The notes: a model not told the origin generated them from the sequence alone. A DNA stretch of 35,306 nucleotides from Mnemiopsis leidyi (GCA_000226015.1 JH153551.1:125156-160461), one strand, 5' to 3'; counted from the first letter of the stretch, positions 1 to 9,796 are shown. Numbers and translations are program-made.

Positions 1-159
1 CACCAGACTACTGCAGCCCCCGGTGCTACTACCTACTTGAACGAGTGTCAACGGTAAGTTAAACCGTTTATCCGTGTCCGGACCACCAGACTACTGCAGC
101 CCCCGGTGCTACTACTATTGAACAGTGTCAAGGTAAGTTAAAGTTTATCGTGTCCGGAC
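1..159 (+). repeat. Exon end plus splice donor duplicated in tandem (1.9 copies)
   Basis: Copy 1 is 1-83 and copy 2 is 84-159. Each begins CACCAGACTACTGCAGCCCC and each contains a strong donor GGTAAGTTAAA (GT at 54 and at 133). Copy 2 differs from copy 1 almost only by small deletions, mostly of C or G, so the two copies end in different splice phases (2 and 1). This could be a real exon-boundary duplication or an artefact of joining error-rich reads. Confidence 0.8.
84..132 (+). CDS. Candidate upstream exon end, Thr/Ala/Pro-rich linker
   Basis: Open reading frame HQTTAAPGATTIEQCQ followed by donor G|GTAAGT, splice phase 1. Phase 1 would join the exon acceptor at 1614 and give an Asp codon just before the first sushi cysteine. 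The copy at 1-53 reads similarly but ends in phase 2. If real, the receptor gene starts left of the window; if the Met at 1580 is the true start, this belongs to something else. Confidence 0.35.
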
Positions 160-240
160 CTACATGAGGTTTATTATAATTTTAGGTACCTGACAACTCT
201 AAAACTCAAAATATTCCTGTACAATCGAGATAGCGACACA

Positions 241-321
241 ATCACGTGCAGATAGAATCACGTGCAGATAAATCACGTGCAGATAGAATCAAGTGCAGTT
301 AGAATCACGTGCACGTAGAAT
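241..321. repeat. Tandem repeat with CACGTG motifs, about 17-bp unit
   Basis: About five degenerate copies of AATCACGTGCAGATAG. Several copies carry the palindromic E-box core CACGTG. Much of the rest of 160-1275 is AT-rich and shows no gene I can support. Confidence 0.8.
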
Positions 322-1275
322 TTCTATCTGCTACATTCCGGGAAGAGTTTACTTATTACTTATTAGAGCTAAACTCGCTAGAACTCTATCTAGCCTTAAC
401 CTGGCATATTAATCTAATGATAATAGACTTGATTGTCCGTTGACAACGATGCATCATCACCGTTTACACCTTGCTATTTGTAAACCGTGTCAAACGGATA
501 TCCTTACTCAGCAGGATGTACGACAAAAATAAACTTGCCGAATCTAACTATCGAAGGAAAGGATGCCGAACCTTTCAAAAAGTATAAAGCAATTTATTGA
601 CGATTTCGGCATCTTTTTGAAGAGATTTAGATTCTTTGGAATCCAAGAAGTGTGTCTATGTGTAACTTCAAGGACACGAAATATTTAACAGAACAGTTTA
701 TCAACCCAGTCGGGCGTAATCCGTACTTCTATGAGTCTTAGTGCCAGTATTTAAGTGACACAGTACAGTTCCAGTTTATCAGTACACGTTAGTGCTACAC
801 ACACATTTCACTCTGCCCTTTAAATTTGTCGCTATAGCAACCTTGTTGCCATAGGAAACATCCTGGAATTGGCGAGGATAGCATGTCAATAGGAGGAAAC
901 ATTCTGGGAATGCCAACCCCCCTCCGATCATAGCACCAGCTTGAGCACACAGATTTACTACCGGACTTCCTTGCAGAACTTTTCCGGCTTCCAGATTTGC
1001 TTCTTTGTTACCTGGACTTCTAATCAGGCCATCAGAGTCCCTGACACAAAGCCGGGCGTTCTGCCTGACTCTCTAGATATAGTTAGAGGCAATCACCTCG
1101 GTATTCGAGTTGAAGTTAGGAGGAAACACAGCTACCTGATGTTGTCAGAGTTATTATCACCGGACGTTAAATTATGATTTCTCGTCCAACATTTCATTTT
1201 GGATTTTTAGATGTTTCTGGTCAATACGAGAAATGAGAATTTAGTAGTGAAGATTGAAAATAAATTGATATATTG

Positions 1276-1585
1276 ACTGCCGACCAGTCACCATTGTAGA
1301 AATAAGGCCATCGTAGAAATGAAAAATTTTTAAAAACTATATACGGAGATGAATCTGTATATGGATGTTTTATTTTCCCTTGCTTGGAGAGATGTATGGG
1401 CTTGTTGTTATTATATATATATTATAACATTGCTGTAAGTTTCTTCAAGTATAAAGTATTTAATAATATTGACTGCCGACCAGTCACCATCGTAGAAATA
1501 AGGCCATCGTAGAAATGAGGCCATCGTAGAAATGAGGCCATCGTAGAAAGAGGCCAGGTTTAAGAAACTATATACGGAGATGAAG
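1276..1585. repeat. Direct repeat pair upstream of the sushi exon, with inner 20-bp array
   Basis: The segment starting GACTGCCGACCAGTCACCAT occurs at about 1277 and again at about 1472. Each copy runs through a block of AGGCCATCGTAGAAATG units (more units in the second copy) and ends in AACTATATACGGAGATGAA. The second copy ends at the Met codon of the sushi exon. Confidence 0.75.
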
Positions 1586-1756
1586 CTATTACTACTGATG
1601 ATTATTTCTGCAGATAAGTGTTGGGTTGATGACGGGATATCCTCCAGACACAACCTGATACAGCCTTCTCCAAACGTTGTTGTCTTCGGGGCGACTGTTT
1701 CTCTGTCCTGCATCAGAAACTGGGCCTTCGACAGTGCTGGAACTAGAACCAAAACA
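1580..1756 (+). CDS. Receptor exon: possible signal peptide and first part of sushi/CCP domain
   Basis: The frame opens with MKLLLLMIISADKCW, a short but plausible signal peptide (Lys then a run of Leu/Met/Ile). It continues into a sushi-like start: Cys, then GATVSLSC near residue 43. The donor is ACA|GTAAGT, phase 0. Alternatively the exon is internal and begins at 1614 after the acceptor TTATTTCTGCAG (phase 1), which would match the phase-1 donor at 132. Both readings share the same frame. Its phase-0 end joins the next exon, which supplies the later sushi cysteines. Confidence 0.65.
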
Positions 1757-1893
1757 GTAAGTAAAAATGTTACGTATTTGAATCTGTTTGATATGCAAAT
1801 AAATAGAAATGAAGTAACTATACAGCTATAATTTTCCCATTTGTGAATTTCACAGATTTCTCTAGAGAGATAATAAACTCCGCCCCTCCCCAG

Positions 1894-2068
1894 GCTAAAT
1901 GCGGAGAACGACTGCCTGCCTGTGAAGTGCGGTACTGCGATACCCCCTGCAGTGGGGGGTACCTCTGTAACTCTTGCCAGTGTGTAGACCGGGACCCTCT
2001 CCTTGTCCGGTGTGACGGTGTGCAGCATTGTGACGACAGCAGTGATGAGCTGCAGTGTCCGGCATCAG
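1894..2068 (+). CDS. Receptor exon: end of sushi domain and LDLa domain 1
   Basis: The acceptor is CCCCTCCCCAG and the donor is CATCAG|GTGTGT; phase in 0, out 1. The first part (AKCGERLPACEVRYC) supplies the closing sushi cysteines. The rest is an LDL-receptor class A module with six cysteines, ending CDGVQHCDDSSDELQC. That acidic end carries the Asp/Glu set that binds calcium in this family (DGxxHCxDxSDE). Confidence 0.88.
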
Positions 2069-2162
2069 GTGTGTAGATTTGGGGGTAGTTAGCGGTGTTC
2101 AAGCGAGTTGTCTACGCAAAATCCCTCTTACCCCCGTCCACAATAACCCCTATCCCCATCAG

Positions 2163-2349
2163 TTGAGAACCCCAGCTCACTGCAGTTCTCCGCGGAGGGT
2201 CTACACTACATATCAGTCCCCCGGACCTGGCCCAGAACCTCAGACCTGTCTGTGTGTCTGTGGGCCCGCCCCAAACTCTCCTCCTCCTTCTCATCTCTTG
2301 TCAGCTTCGAGCTGGATGAATCTCATTCTCTCTGGATTCAGCTCACAAG
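2163..2349 (+). CDS. Receptor exon: pentraxin domain 1, N-terminal part
   Basis: The acceptor is TATCCCCATCAG and the donor ACAAG|GTAATG; phase in 1, out 2. The translation includes SLQFSAEGLHYISVPRTW and then LSVCLWARP. This is the beginning of a pentraxin/LamG-like jelly roll (the 'TVCxWxK/R' strand) and continues into SLVSFELDESHSLWIQL. The intron before it is only 94 bp. The splice chain is exact with the LDLa exon before and the exon at 3657. Confidence 0.85.
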
Positions 2350-3656
2350 GTAATGCTATTTCTGATTGGTTGTTTTATTTTTTGTCTGTATGACGGTTGG
2401 GTTTAGGTTATTATATATATATATAATTGTAGTAGACTACATATATAGTAGTATAGTAGAACTGGATTAACAAATTAATGTTAATGTATTAAACCAAGCA
2501 GATGTCTTCTGAGCCCATCCCATTACACTATTATAGTGTTATATAAAGTAGACTCCAAAAATACAGGGTGGGCACTGGGCAAAAAATATATGTTCATTAT
2601 ATTTTCGTAAATAACTCCACTTCTGATCTATATTATCAATTGAAACTTAACTGGGGAACAGTTGTGCCAATTTTAATTCAAAGTAGACGAACTTATAAGT
2701 TATAAATATGCTGCACCTTTAAGTCCCTTTTTTGGACTAAGCCTGAAAAAAAAGACATTTTAACGTTAACTACTCCCTTCACTGAAGTAGTGTCCACTAA
2801 GATTATACAAGACAATGTAATTCAATATCTTCGAAGATCATCGAGAAACGCCATATTTTGATATTTTTTGTGTGTGCCGATATAATAACCCGACTTAAGA
2901 CTTTTCAAGTCTATCGAGAACATGTGTAAGTAAACAAATTTATCTGTTAATTTATCGCACACTCTTTTGAGCGAACTATTACCAACGAGCGTCACCCAGA
3001 CAGCCCAATAGGAGATAGTGGTCATTGTCACGTGTCCTCTTCCAACCAATAGGGAGTGAGCCCTGAGGGCAGCAGAAAAAATTTGTCCGTGTCATCGACC
3101 GGAAAAGTTTAGTTTATCAGCTCGTTATGCCTGTCGGTCTCAGAGATAATTTGCTGTACTGTCCCCTTTTCTGTACTGATAGTTGCCCCTTTTTTGAATA
3201 CGTCATTATGTGTCGCACATCAAATTAATGCCCTAATTAGATGATGTTATCTGGCCCTATCTCGGCCATTTACAAGAAACCCAGTTCAAATTTTAAATAT
3301 CATCTTCATATCAAAATCTAAACATCATAATATGGCGTTACTCGTTGCAATCGCCAAGGGTCTAATTGAGTTGAATTTTCTTGACCTCTTCATCTTTTAT
3401 AATCCAAGTGGACCCTACTCCTATGATCGATGAGGTGAATAAATGTCGCCAAGGCCCTTAAAAGGTATATAATATAATAGGTATTATATGTTAACTGTCT
3501 ATCATCAATGTTACGATCCTTTTGACCTCATTACGGTCCTTTTGACCTTATCCATCCCACTTTTGAGTTTCACTATCTTCCCATCTTCCCATCGTCCCCG
3601 CTCACATGAAACCCCTGTATCTACTCCATATTATAAGCAATATAAACCCACGCTAG
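2350..3656. other. Intron, no gene seen
   Basis: 1.3 kb of AT-rich sequence between two pentraxin exons. It includes a short TATATA run near 2412-2430 but no supported gene or clear repeat family. Confidence 0.6.
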
Positions 3657-3832
3657 AGAGGCGGTATACGTACAACTCAACAAGATGGTGTACAAGGAAG
3701 TTCTCCTCCCGTACCCTCTTGACCGGAGGTGGTTCAGTCTCTGTATCAGCGTGGACCGGGAGTTCTTGGATCTTTACCTGGACGGGGAGCCCTTGTTGCT
3801 GGGCCAGGATAAGGATATTTTCTCTGTTCAAG
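3657..3832 (+). CDS. Receptor exon: pentraxin domain 1, middle part
   Basis: The acceptor is CACGCTAG and the donor GTTCAAG|GTAAGT; phase in 2, out 1. The translation carries the pentraxin core strand RRWFSLCISVD (equivalent to 'DGxWHHICxxW') and LDLYLDGEPLLLGQD, the 'YVDG' strand and turn. The phase is consistent with 2349 upstream and 14395 downstream. The intron that follows is about 10.5 kb and hosts two antisense peptide genes. Confidence 0.85.
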
Positions 3833-3882
3833 GTAAGTACGATTGTATGACTGAACCATCAGTGATTTAGTCGGATTACCCA

Positions 3883-3935
3883 ATTGCACCAATAAGGCCA
3901 CACATGCGTTGCATGTTTGGCTTTATTGGTGCAAT
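3883..3935. repeat. Imperfect hairpin, 17-bp arms
   Basis: ATTGCACCAATAAGGCC (3883-3899) pairs with GGCTTTATTGGTGCAAT (3919-3935) with one G:T pair. The loop contains a further short inverted repeat (ACATGC/GCATGT). A second hairpin follows (about 3952-4013; CCAATAGCGCT against AGCGCTATT). It looks like a small palindromic element or a structured RNA just inside the intron. Confidence 0.6.
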
Positions 3936-4577
3936 AGGCTGGTTAACAGCCGGCCAATAGCGCTGGCTGTACTCGCATGTCATGCTAGTAAAGCAAGCGC
4001 TATTAGCTGGCTTATAATCGTACAGTTTGTGATATGTGAGTGATCTACAAACTCATATAGCCGCGGCTAGAAGGATTAAATAGAAATAACTACTTAATAC
4101 TTTCAACAACTACTACTGAATAAATAATTTGAGAATGAATAGGAACGTGTCTGTTCAAAATTATTTCGAGTTAAAAGATCGCATTTCTTAGTCACACCGA
4201 GAAAAGTAACATTCAAATAAGCAGTAGTATAACACAATGACATAGTGTTTCCGACAATAAGAGGCTCGAGAGACTTGTCACTACTGAAACACAAGGAAAT
4301 ATCTTGTGAATGAGACTAGTATAAATCCAATATGAGAGCGTATTGCGTGCCCCTCCTCGGATGTACCTTTGCGATAACAGGTAGTATGACATCATGTGAT
4401 GAATTATTTCGTTATTTCTATATTACCTCAATTTTCATGAAAAAAGATAAAATCCTAAACTAAAGAAGTGATGCGCTTCTACATTTTTATTATAATAGAA
4501 TCATAAACCTTGCTCCTCTAGTTCCGTTTTGTGTCCTTATTACGGCAGTGAAGTTATCTCTTTCTGTGAACAACATA

Positions 4578-4711
4578 GGACGTTTATTCGTTTAAATAGG
4601 ACCGATTGCGCATATAAAAAGGCAGATAAAAAGTGTGCTTATTAAGCACAATTTTTATATGCCAGTGCGCAACGGGTGCTGTTGGCGCGCAATGGGTCAT
4701 GTAAAACGTCC
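4578..4711. mobile_element. Palindromic TA-flanked MITE-like element
   Basis: The ends are GGACGTTT at 4578 and AAACGTCC at 4711, each flanked by TA. The interior folds back on itself: GCATATAAAAA near the left pairs with TTTTTATATGC, and GATTGCGC pairs with the right-hand GCGCAA stretches. No coding capacity. TA duplication suggests a Tc1/mariner-type transposase, but the terminal repeats are short. Confidence 0.5.
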
Positions 4712-5162
4712 TAATATTGTATGGCTGAAAGCACGGTTTCAACTTACACGGACCGCCCTTAGCTGGCCGATCCCTGTTTACAAGCCGTAGTTAAACACCG
4801 TACTTACATCTTGGGACTATGTTGTTCACACTAATTATGGCTATTTTATAACTAAAAGCCAAACAGAATTTTTTGGATCATGCCGAAGGAAAAGGTTTGC
4901 AACGTATTTTTTTCAAGAGACTGCTGCCATGTAATAGATGCTACCAAGTTATGGTTCCATTCCAGGTTTTTATTAATGGATAAACGTGGAGCATGACCTA
5001 ATTTTCTTTTGTACGTTTAACAAATAAAACGCAAAATATATGGGATTTAGAACAAGCTTATAAATCATGGTATAACAAACATCTCACGATAGCATCGGAA
5101 GGGTTTTTTGTGGAGTCTTGATTTACTAGTTTTGTTCTTTCATTGATCTTCTTTAGGGCCTT

Positions 5163-5275
5163 CTACATGCCGCGGCCGTTCCGGTTGTTGCCGTTGTTGT
5201 TGTTGTTGCCTCTGTTCGGGGCGGTTTCTTCCTCGGTCTCCATCTCGAATTCAGTGTCAAACTCCATATCCTCTT
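5163..5275 (-). CDS. Secreted acidic-spacer peptide A, exon 2
   Basis: The acceptor (minus strand) is GACTGATTCCGCAG. Its 2-nt start completes the split Glu codon from exon 1. It encodes an acidic stretch (EEDMEFDTEFEMETEEE), then TAPNRG, an Asn-rich run and the tail NNRNGRGM before a TAG stop. Total protein 59 aa with no cysteine after the signal peptide. The similar acceptor TTTCTAACAG just upstream is excluded because with the phase-1 donor it gives an immediate stop. I know no family that matches. Confidence 0.8.
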
Positions 5276-5441
5276 CTGCGGAATCAGTCAACTGTTAGAA
5301 ATAACGAAAATATAACTGAATGACCTTTCCATCCAGTATAAAGAAACTCAATGATATGTTTAAAATTTATTGCACACATTAAAGAACTGATAGGTTAGTA
5401 TTACAGTTTTACGGAGGTTGTAAAGATGTCGTTTTATTTAC

Positions 5442-5508
5442 CTTCGATTTCGTCGGCGGTGGCACAGTAGAACACAGCTACAGCCAAAAAGAGGAGGAAA
5501 ACCTTCAT
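5442..5508 (-). CDS. Secreted acidic-spacer peptide A, exon 1 (signal peptide)
   Basis: Encodes MKVFLLFLAVAVFYCATADE..., a textbook signal peptide with likely cleavage after CATA. The donor is GAAG|GTAAAT, phase 1; the intron to exon 2 is 166 bp. A TTTAAAT box lies 83 bp upstream of the Met. The gene sits antisense inside the 10.5-kb intron of the receptor. The exon product is identical in all 22 residues to paralogue B. Confidence 0.82.
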
Positions 5509-5590
5509 GGTGGATTGTTGGGGGTTGAGTGTTATTGTTCAACAAACTAAAGTCAGGTAGAAATGATAAATCTGCCTCTTTTGATCTGGA

Positions 5591-5614
5591 ATTTAAACTA
5601 TTCGGCCGATTGGA
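5591..5614 (-). promoter_or_regulatory. Candidate core promoter of peptide gene A
   Basis: On the minus strand an inverted-repeat-free block CCAATCGGCCGAATAG leads into TTTAAAT (plus positions 5591-5597), 83 bp before the start codon. The same block at the same spacing is conserved at paralogue B and, without a gene, at about 13007-13040. TATA-like plus CCAAT-like is an inference from position and conservation. Confidence 0.5.
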
Positions 5615-5849
5615 GACCAAGTTCCTTCCGGTTGCCCAATATAGCATCAGCCGTTCGATTAGTATTTTTTCGATAAATGTACTTGCAGCAGGAAATGCTA
5701 TTTCTGACTACATAACATTGAATCTTAAGTTTTTAGTAGATTGCATATGTGATATGGTCGTTGGGTACGTCAAAGTATGAATCTATTTTGATATCTTCAG
5801 AATGTTCTTGTCAAACGTAGAATTATCAAATATCTACTTATCGGTTACC

Positions 5850-6158
5850 AAGAGTAGCAGTGTTGTACGCCGCCGTATTTTAAGAAACTCGGCGGCGTTT
5901 TCCCAAAATACGCGACGGCGACGGCGTACGCCGGCGTGGAGAGTTCCGTGTTATTCTAAAATGTTGTGCCCTGTACAAGATAAGTATAGAAATAAAATAG
6001 AATATATCCGTCAACCTCCCATTATACAGATGATCAGTGCTCCCCCAAATGAGCTCTCGGCCTAAATTATTCATCGGCAATTGCAATGAAATTTCCGATT
6101 TCACGCCGTTTCACGAAAATCACGCGGCGTGGCGGCGGCGGACAACACTGAAGAGTAG
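5850..6158. mobile_element. hAT-type MITE with 8-bp target-site duplication
   Basis: The element is 5858-6150 (293 bp). The left terminus CAGTGTTGTACGCCGCCG and the reverse complement of the right terminus CAGTGTTGTCCGCCGCCG match at 17 of 18 positions. It is flanked by a perfect direct repeat AAGAGTAG (5850-5857 and 6151-6158). CAG-initiated termini with 8-bp duplications are characteristic of hAT transposons. It encodes no transposase, so it is non-autonomous. Subterminal GGCGGCG-rich blocks extend the inverted repeat imperfectly. Confidence 0.9.
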
Positions 6159-6349
6159 AGGAGCTATACTTGACGGGATGATATCCGTCTAACGTTCTCG
6201 CCAGGAGAGCAGGAACTGCTCGAAAACGGTGGTTTGTCTGAATTCCGCTTTCGCTGCGACTAAGGTTCCTGTTAGATAAGAGTGTGCAGTATCTCATATC
6301 TGGTTTTATGATATTGTTCCACGTCGCGTCGATGAATTTGTTGTCCAAG

Positions 6350-6765
6350 GTGGACTCTTGTCCGAAACGGACCGGACTGTTGTCCGATTCGTGTTCCAAA
6401 AAAAGCGGACTGTCATATCCAAAAGGAAGGCTTGATCAAATTGGATTCTTGTTTGAAAATGTCTCACGTTTTGATTGTTTATCATTATAAGGTTTTGTAT
6501 AATGTATAATGTAAGCATAAAGTCAGGTGACGTGACCAGGGAAGGGTTGCTTTACGCGGGCGTGGCTGGTTCACAACGTCTGGCTACTCAAGGTCAGTGA
6601 GGGACTGCTCGGACTTCAGGCACGAGACTGTTAACTGAAGCGGACTTTTGTCCGAAAACTAAAAGCTATTTGACAAAGTAATTCGAAATTGTAACACGAA
6701 TTCGGACGAGAGTCCGCATAATAATCTGTTGTCCGAAGCGGACTCTTGTCTGAAAACTGATAGTT
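6350..6765. repeat. Dispersed GTCCGAA...CGGACT palindromic motif copies
   Basis: The motif TTGTCCGAA(A/G)CGGACT and variants recur near 6358, 6640 and 6730, in part as inverted copies. They are separated by unrelated sequence. No protein evidence. It may be the remains of a repetitive element. Confidence 0.5.
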
Positions 6766-7707
6766 CGGTTTCAAGACTTGAATGATAATAAGTTTAATAC
6801 TGACACACAATTACTCTAAATATTATTTAATTATTTTTCAGCGACTGTCCTTTTTTCTCATTTCTCATGTTAGTTGTGTTATTCCCCGCCAAGGTCTTCT
6901 TGATTGAAACATAACTTGTCGCTTGAAACTCAACAAGATTTTCACGCTACCCCGTCAAGCTTGTTGAGTAATCAAGTAAACTTCCACCGGTGGAATTCCA
7001 CCGGCTGAAGTGTCGGTGACACGTGAGATCGAATTTACTAGCAGGCAGGAGGTTAGGGGTCGTTCACATATGACGTCATCACCTAGAGGGAGGGGGTTTC
7101 CAAATGATGACGAGGAGGGAGGGGGGTTTGGCCAATGATTATGTCACCAACAATTTTTAGGATTTATAGGATTTTTTTTGAAAATTGTTGATTTCTTCAG
7201 AAAATATTTATAAGAATTTTACGAAATCAGAAGGAAAATTTTAAAGTAAAAATTCTGATTCAGATATCTGGTGAAAAACTGTGTTTTCACTGACTCAGTA
7301 TAAAATATTTCAAAAATGACTGCAAATTAAAAGACCAAAAATCAAGTTTTTTGACATGAAGTAGGGAGGGGGGGTCCGACATCGTGGGGCATGACGACAC
7401 TGGGGCATAATCCCTGAGGCTTGGTGAACTGGGGCAGGGGGTCAGTGGGGCCCAAGGTTGTGGGGCACGATGTTGTGGGGCACGATGTTCTGGGGCAGGA
7501 CGACGGTCACCAATTATGTTAGTTCTAGATTTTAAGAGGCCCAAACTTGTACAGGGGGTGCATTTTGGTCTCAAAACCTCTGTTTTGGTGACCCTCAGGT
7601 CATTTGATTGCATACATTTTGTCCTAGAAAATGATATCGTTACTTACCATATCTTATTTCTTATCCGAGCTGAGTGTCAATGTGCGGCAAATTATTGAAA
7701 ACCAATT
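6766..7707. other. Intron, no gene seen
   Basis: AT-rich sequence with a G-rich block at 7060-7130 and low-complexity GGGGCA/GGGGCACGA(T) repeats at 7380-7500. The GGGGCA block creates spurious open frames. Nothing coding is supported. Confidence 0.6.
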
Positions 7708-8342
7708 GTGTTAATTTGTTAGTTAATTAAATGTGTTAATTTGTTAGTTAATTAAATGTGTTAATTTGTTTGTTAATTAAATAGTGTTAACTTGTTTGTA
7801 AATTAAATGTGTTAATTTATTGTTATTGAACGTGTTAATTTATTTGTTAATTAAATGTGTTAACTTGTTTGTAAATTAAATGTGTTAATTTATTGTTATT
7901 GAACGTGTTAATTTGTTAGTTAATTAAATGTGTTAATTTGTTTGTTAATTTAATGTGTTAATTTGTTTGTGAATTAAATGTGTTAATTTGTTAGTTAATT
8001 AAATGTGTTAATTTGTTTGTTATTGAATGTGTTAATTTGTTAGTTAATTAAATGTGTTAATTTGTTAGTTAATTAAATGTGTTAATTTGTTTGTTATTGA
8101 ATGTGTTAATTTGTTTGTTAATTAAATGTGTTAACTTGTTTGTAAATTAAATGTGTTAATTTATTGTTATTGAACGTGTTAATTTGTTTGTTATTGAATG
8201 TGTTAATTTGTTTGTAAATTAAATGTGTTAATTTGTTTGTTATTGAACGTGTTAATTTGTTTGTTATTGAATGTGTTAATTTGTTTGTTAATTAAATGTG
8301 TTAATTTGTTTGTAAATTAAATGTGTTAACTTGTTTGTAATT
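7708..8342. repeat. AT-rich minisatellite, 23-25-bp unit, about 26 copies
   Basis: The unit is GTGTTAATTTGTTNGTTAAT followed by TAAAT. Three unit variants (ending TTAATTAAAT, TTATTGAAT and TGTAAATTAAAT) alternate in runs and build higher-order blocks. The array abuts the right-hand segmental duplication carrying peptide gene B. Confidence 0.95.
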
Positions 8343-8599
8343 GATTGATTTGAAAGATTCCAATTAAAGGATGCTACCAAGTTGTGGTTTCCTTGTAGGT
8401 TTGAATAAATAGATGAACTCGGAGCATGACCATATTCTTCTTTGTACGTTTCTTTAGCTTAACAAATCAAACGCGAAATATAATTAGGATTTAGAACAAG
8501 CTTATCAAGCATGGTATTACAAAAGAGTATGGGAAGGGTTATTATGGCGGAGTCTTGTGTAACTAGTCTTGTTCTTTCATTGATCTTCTTTAGGGCTTC

Positions 8600-8718
8600 C
8601 TACATGCCGTGCCGGCGGCCCCCAGGACCTCGCTTGTGCCCAGGATGTTCCTCAGTCTCCATCTCACTCTCAGCCGAAGGCTCAAGTTCGAATTCAGTGT
8701 CAAACTCCATGTCCTCTT
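8600..8718 (-). CDS. Secreted acidic-spacer peptide B, exon 2
   Basis: Same acceptor and split Glu codon as paralogue A. It encodes EEDMEFDTEFELEPSAESEM, then ETEEHPGH, a Lys-Arg pair and the basic tail GPGGRRHGM, then TAG. Total protein 61 aa. The Lys-Arg before the tail is a possible prohormone-convertase site; paralogue A has Asn-Arg there. The two paralogues share the first 11 residues of this exon and the final Gly-Met, and differ in between. Confidence 0.8.
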
Positions 8719-8879
8719 CTGCGGAATCAGTCAACTGTTAGAAATAACTATAACTGAATGACCTTTCCATCCAGTATAAAGGAACTGAATAACATGTTTA
8801 AAATATATTGCACACATTACAGAACTAATAGGTTAGTATTACAGTTTTACGGAGGTTGTAAAGATGTCGTTTTATTTAC

Positions 8880-8946
8880 CTTCGATTTCGTCGGCGGTGG
8901 CACAGTAGAACACAGCTACAGCCAGAAAGAGGAGGAAAACCTTCAT
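8880..8946 (-). CDS. Secreted acidic-spacer peptide B, exon 1 (signal peptide)
   Basis: Encodes the same 22 residues as paralogue A, with a single synonymous Leu codon change (CTG for TTG). The donor is GAAG|GTAAAT, phase 1, and the intron is 161 bp. The TTTAAAT box lies 82 bp upstream of the Met. Antisense to the receptor, in the same intron. Confidence 0.82.
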
Positions 8947-9027
8947 GGTGGATTGTTGGGGGTTGAGTGTTATTGTTCAACAAACTAAAATCAGGTAGAA
9001 ATGATAAATCTGCCATGTCGGACAGAT

Positions 9028-9050
9028 ATTTAAACTATTCGGCTGATTGG
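9028..9050 (-). promoter_or_regulatory. Candidate core promoter of peptide gene B
   Basis: Minus strand CCAATCAGCCGAATAG followed by TTTAAATAT, 82 bp before the start codon. Same layout as at gene A. Confidence 0.5.
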
Positions 9051-9105
9051 AGACCAAGATATCTCTTTCTGTCGGCTCGATATAGCAGACCAGCCGGTCC
9101 TTAAT

Positions 9106-9796
9106 GTACATTGATATATATATATATCAGTGATGTCATGTATCAACAGGAAGTCGCACTGGATCTTTCAAAAAATTTTAACTTTTAGTCACGTAATAAG
9201 CAGCTGCCTCGGGGAGGGGCTTTGGATTTTTTCATATCTCATGCTATTTTTCCGAAGGCAAAAAAGCATAGAAGATGTTGTAGGGGGTTGGTAGACATAT
9301 ATAGATACGAGTTTTGATGTTGAAGAAGCTTTCAATAAACATGTGTTAATCGTCGTCAGCAAAGTAGATGGTTTATAGTGTGTGTTTAGCCGTTAAGTAG
9401 GTAGGTACAGTCGTTGTTCAAAAATATGCGTGATTTTCGCGTTTTACAATATAGAAATAGTGTTACAAAAATTTTGATTCGACCATAACTTTTGGCCTGT
9501 TTGACCGATTTTATGGGATGAAAAAGCCTTTTAAGCAGAGTTTCTCAAATTATTGTTACAGCCCGGGTCATTTCCGTATGCTAAGGGCATGCAAATGGGG
9601 TTATATGAAGGGTTTTTACTTTTTTAGCTAACATTGTCCTTATTTTGAAAAAATTATGAGCTGGGGAAATTTTGCTCAATTTTCGAAACAGGTAAATTTC
9701 GATTCTATCCGTCTGAAAAAAGCATTAACACCCATGCTAATTAGGAAAATTAAACTTGACAAAATTACACTTATGGACGGTTAATACGGTTTTAAT
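9106..9796. other. Intron, no gene seen
   Basis: AT-rich, with a (TA)n run near 9113-9127. No supported coding or repeat structure. Confidence 0.6.

Larger units (their letters stand above)
4936..5720. repeat. Segmental duplication, copy A (contains peptide gene A)
   Basis: Similar over nearly its full length to 8367-9105. Shared landmarks are GATGCTACCAAGTT, GGATTTAGAACAAGCTTAT, TTCATTGATCTTCTTTAGGG, the two coding exons, the intron, and the promoter block GATTGGAGACCAAG. This marks an ancestral tandem duplication of a whole small gene. Confidence 0.85.
8367..9105. repeat. Segmental duplication, copy B (contains peptide gene B)
   Basis: Counterpart of 4936-5720. Similarity starts at GATGCTACCAAGTTGTGG and runs through exon 2, the intron, exon 1 and the promoter block to about AATGTAC. 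Conservation is highest over exon 1, the intron and the promoter, and lowest over the 3' half of exon 2. Confidence 0.85.

Noticed and set aside
941..1177. Possible extra receptor exon with pentraxin-like FQICFFVTW
   Set aside because: The frame is open after CACACAG, but no convincing donor ends it, it runs to a stop, and it fits no neighbouring phase.
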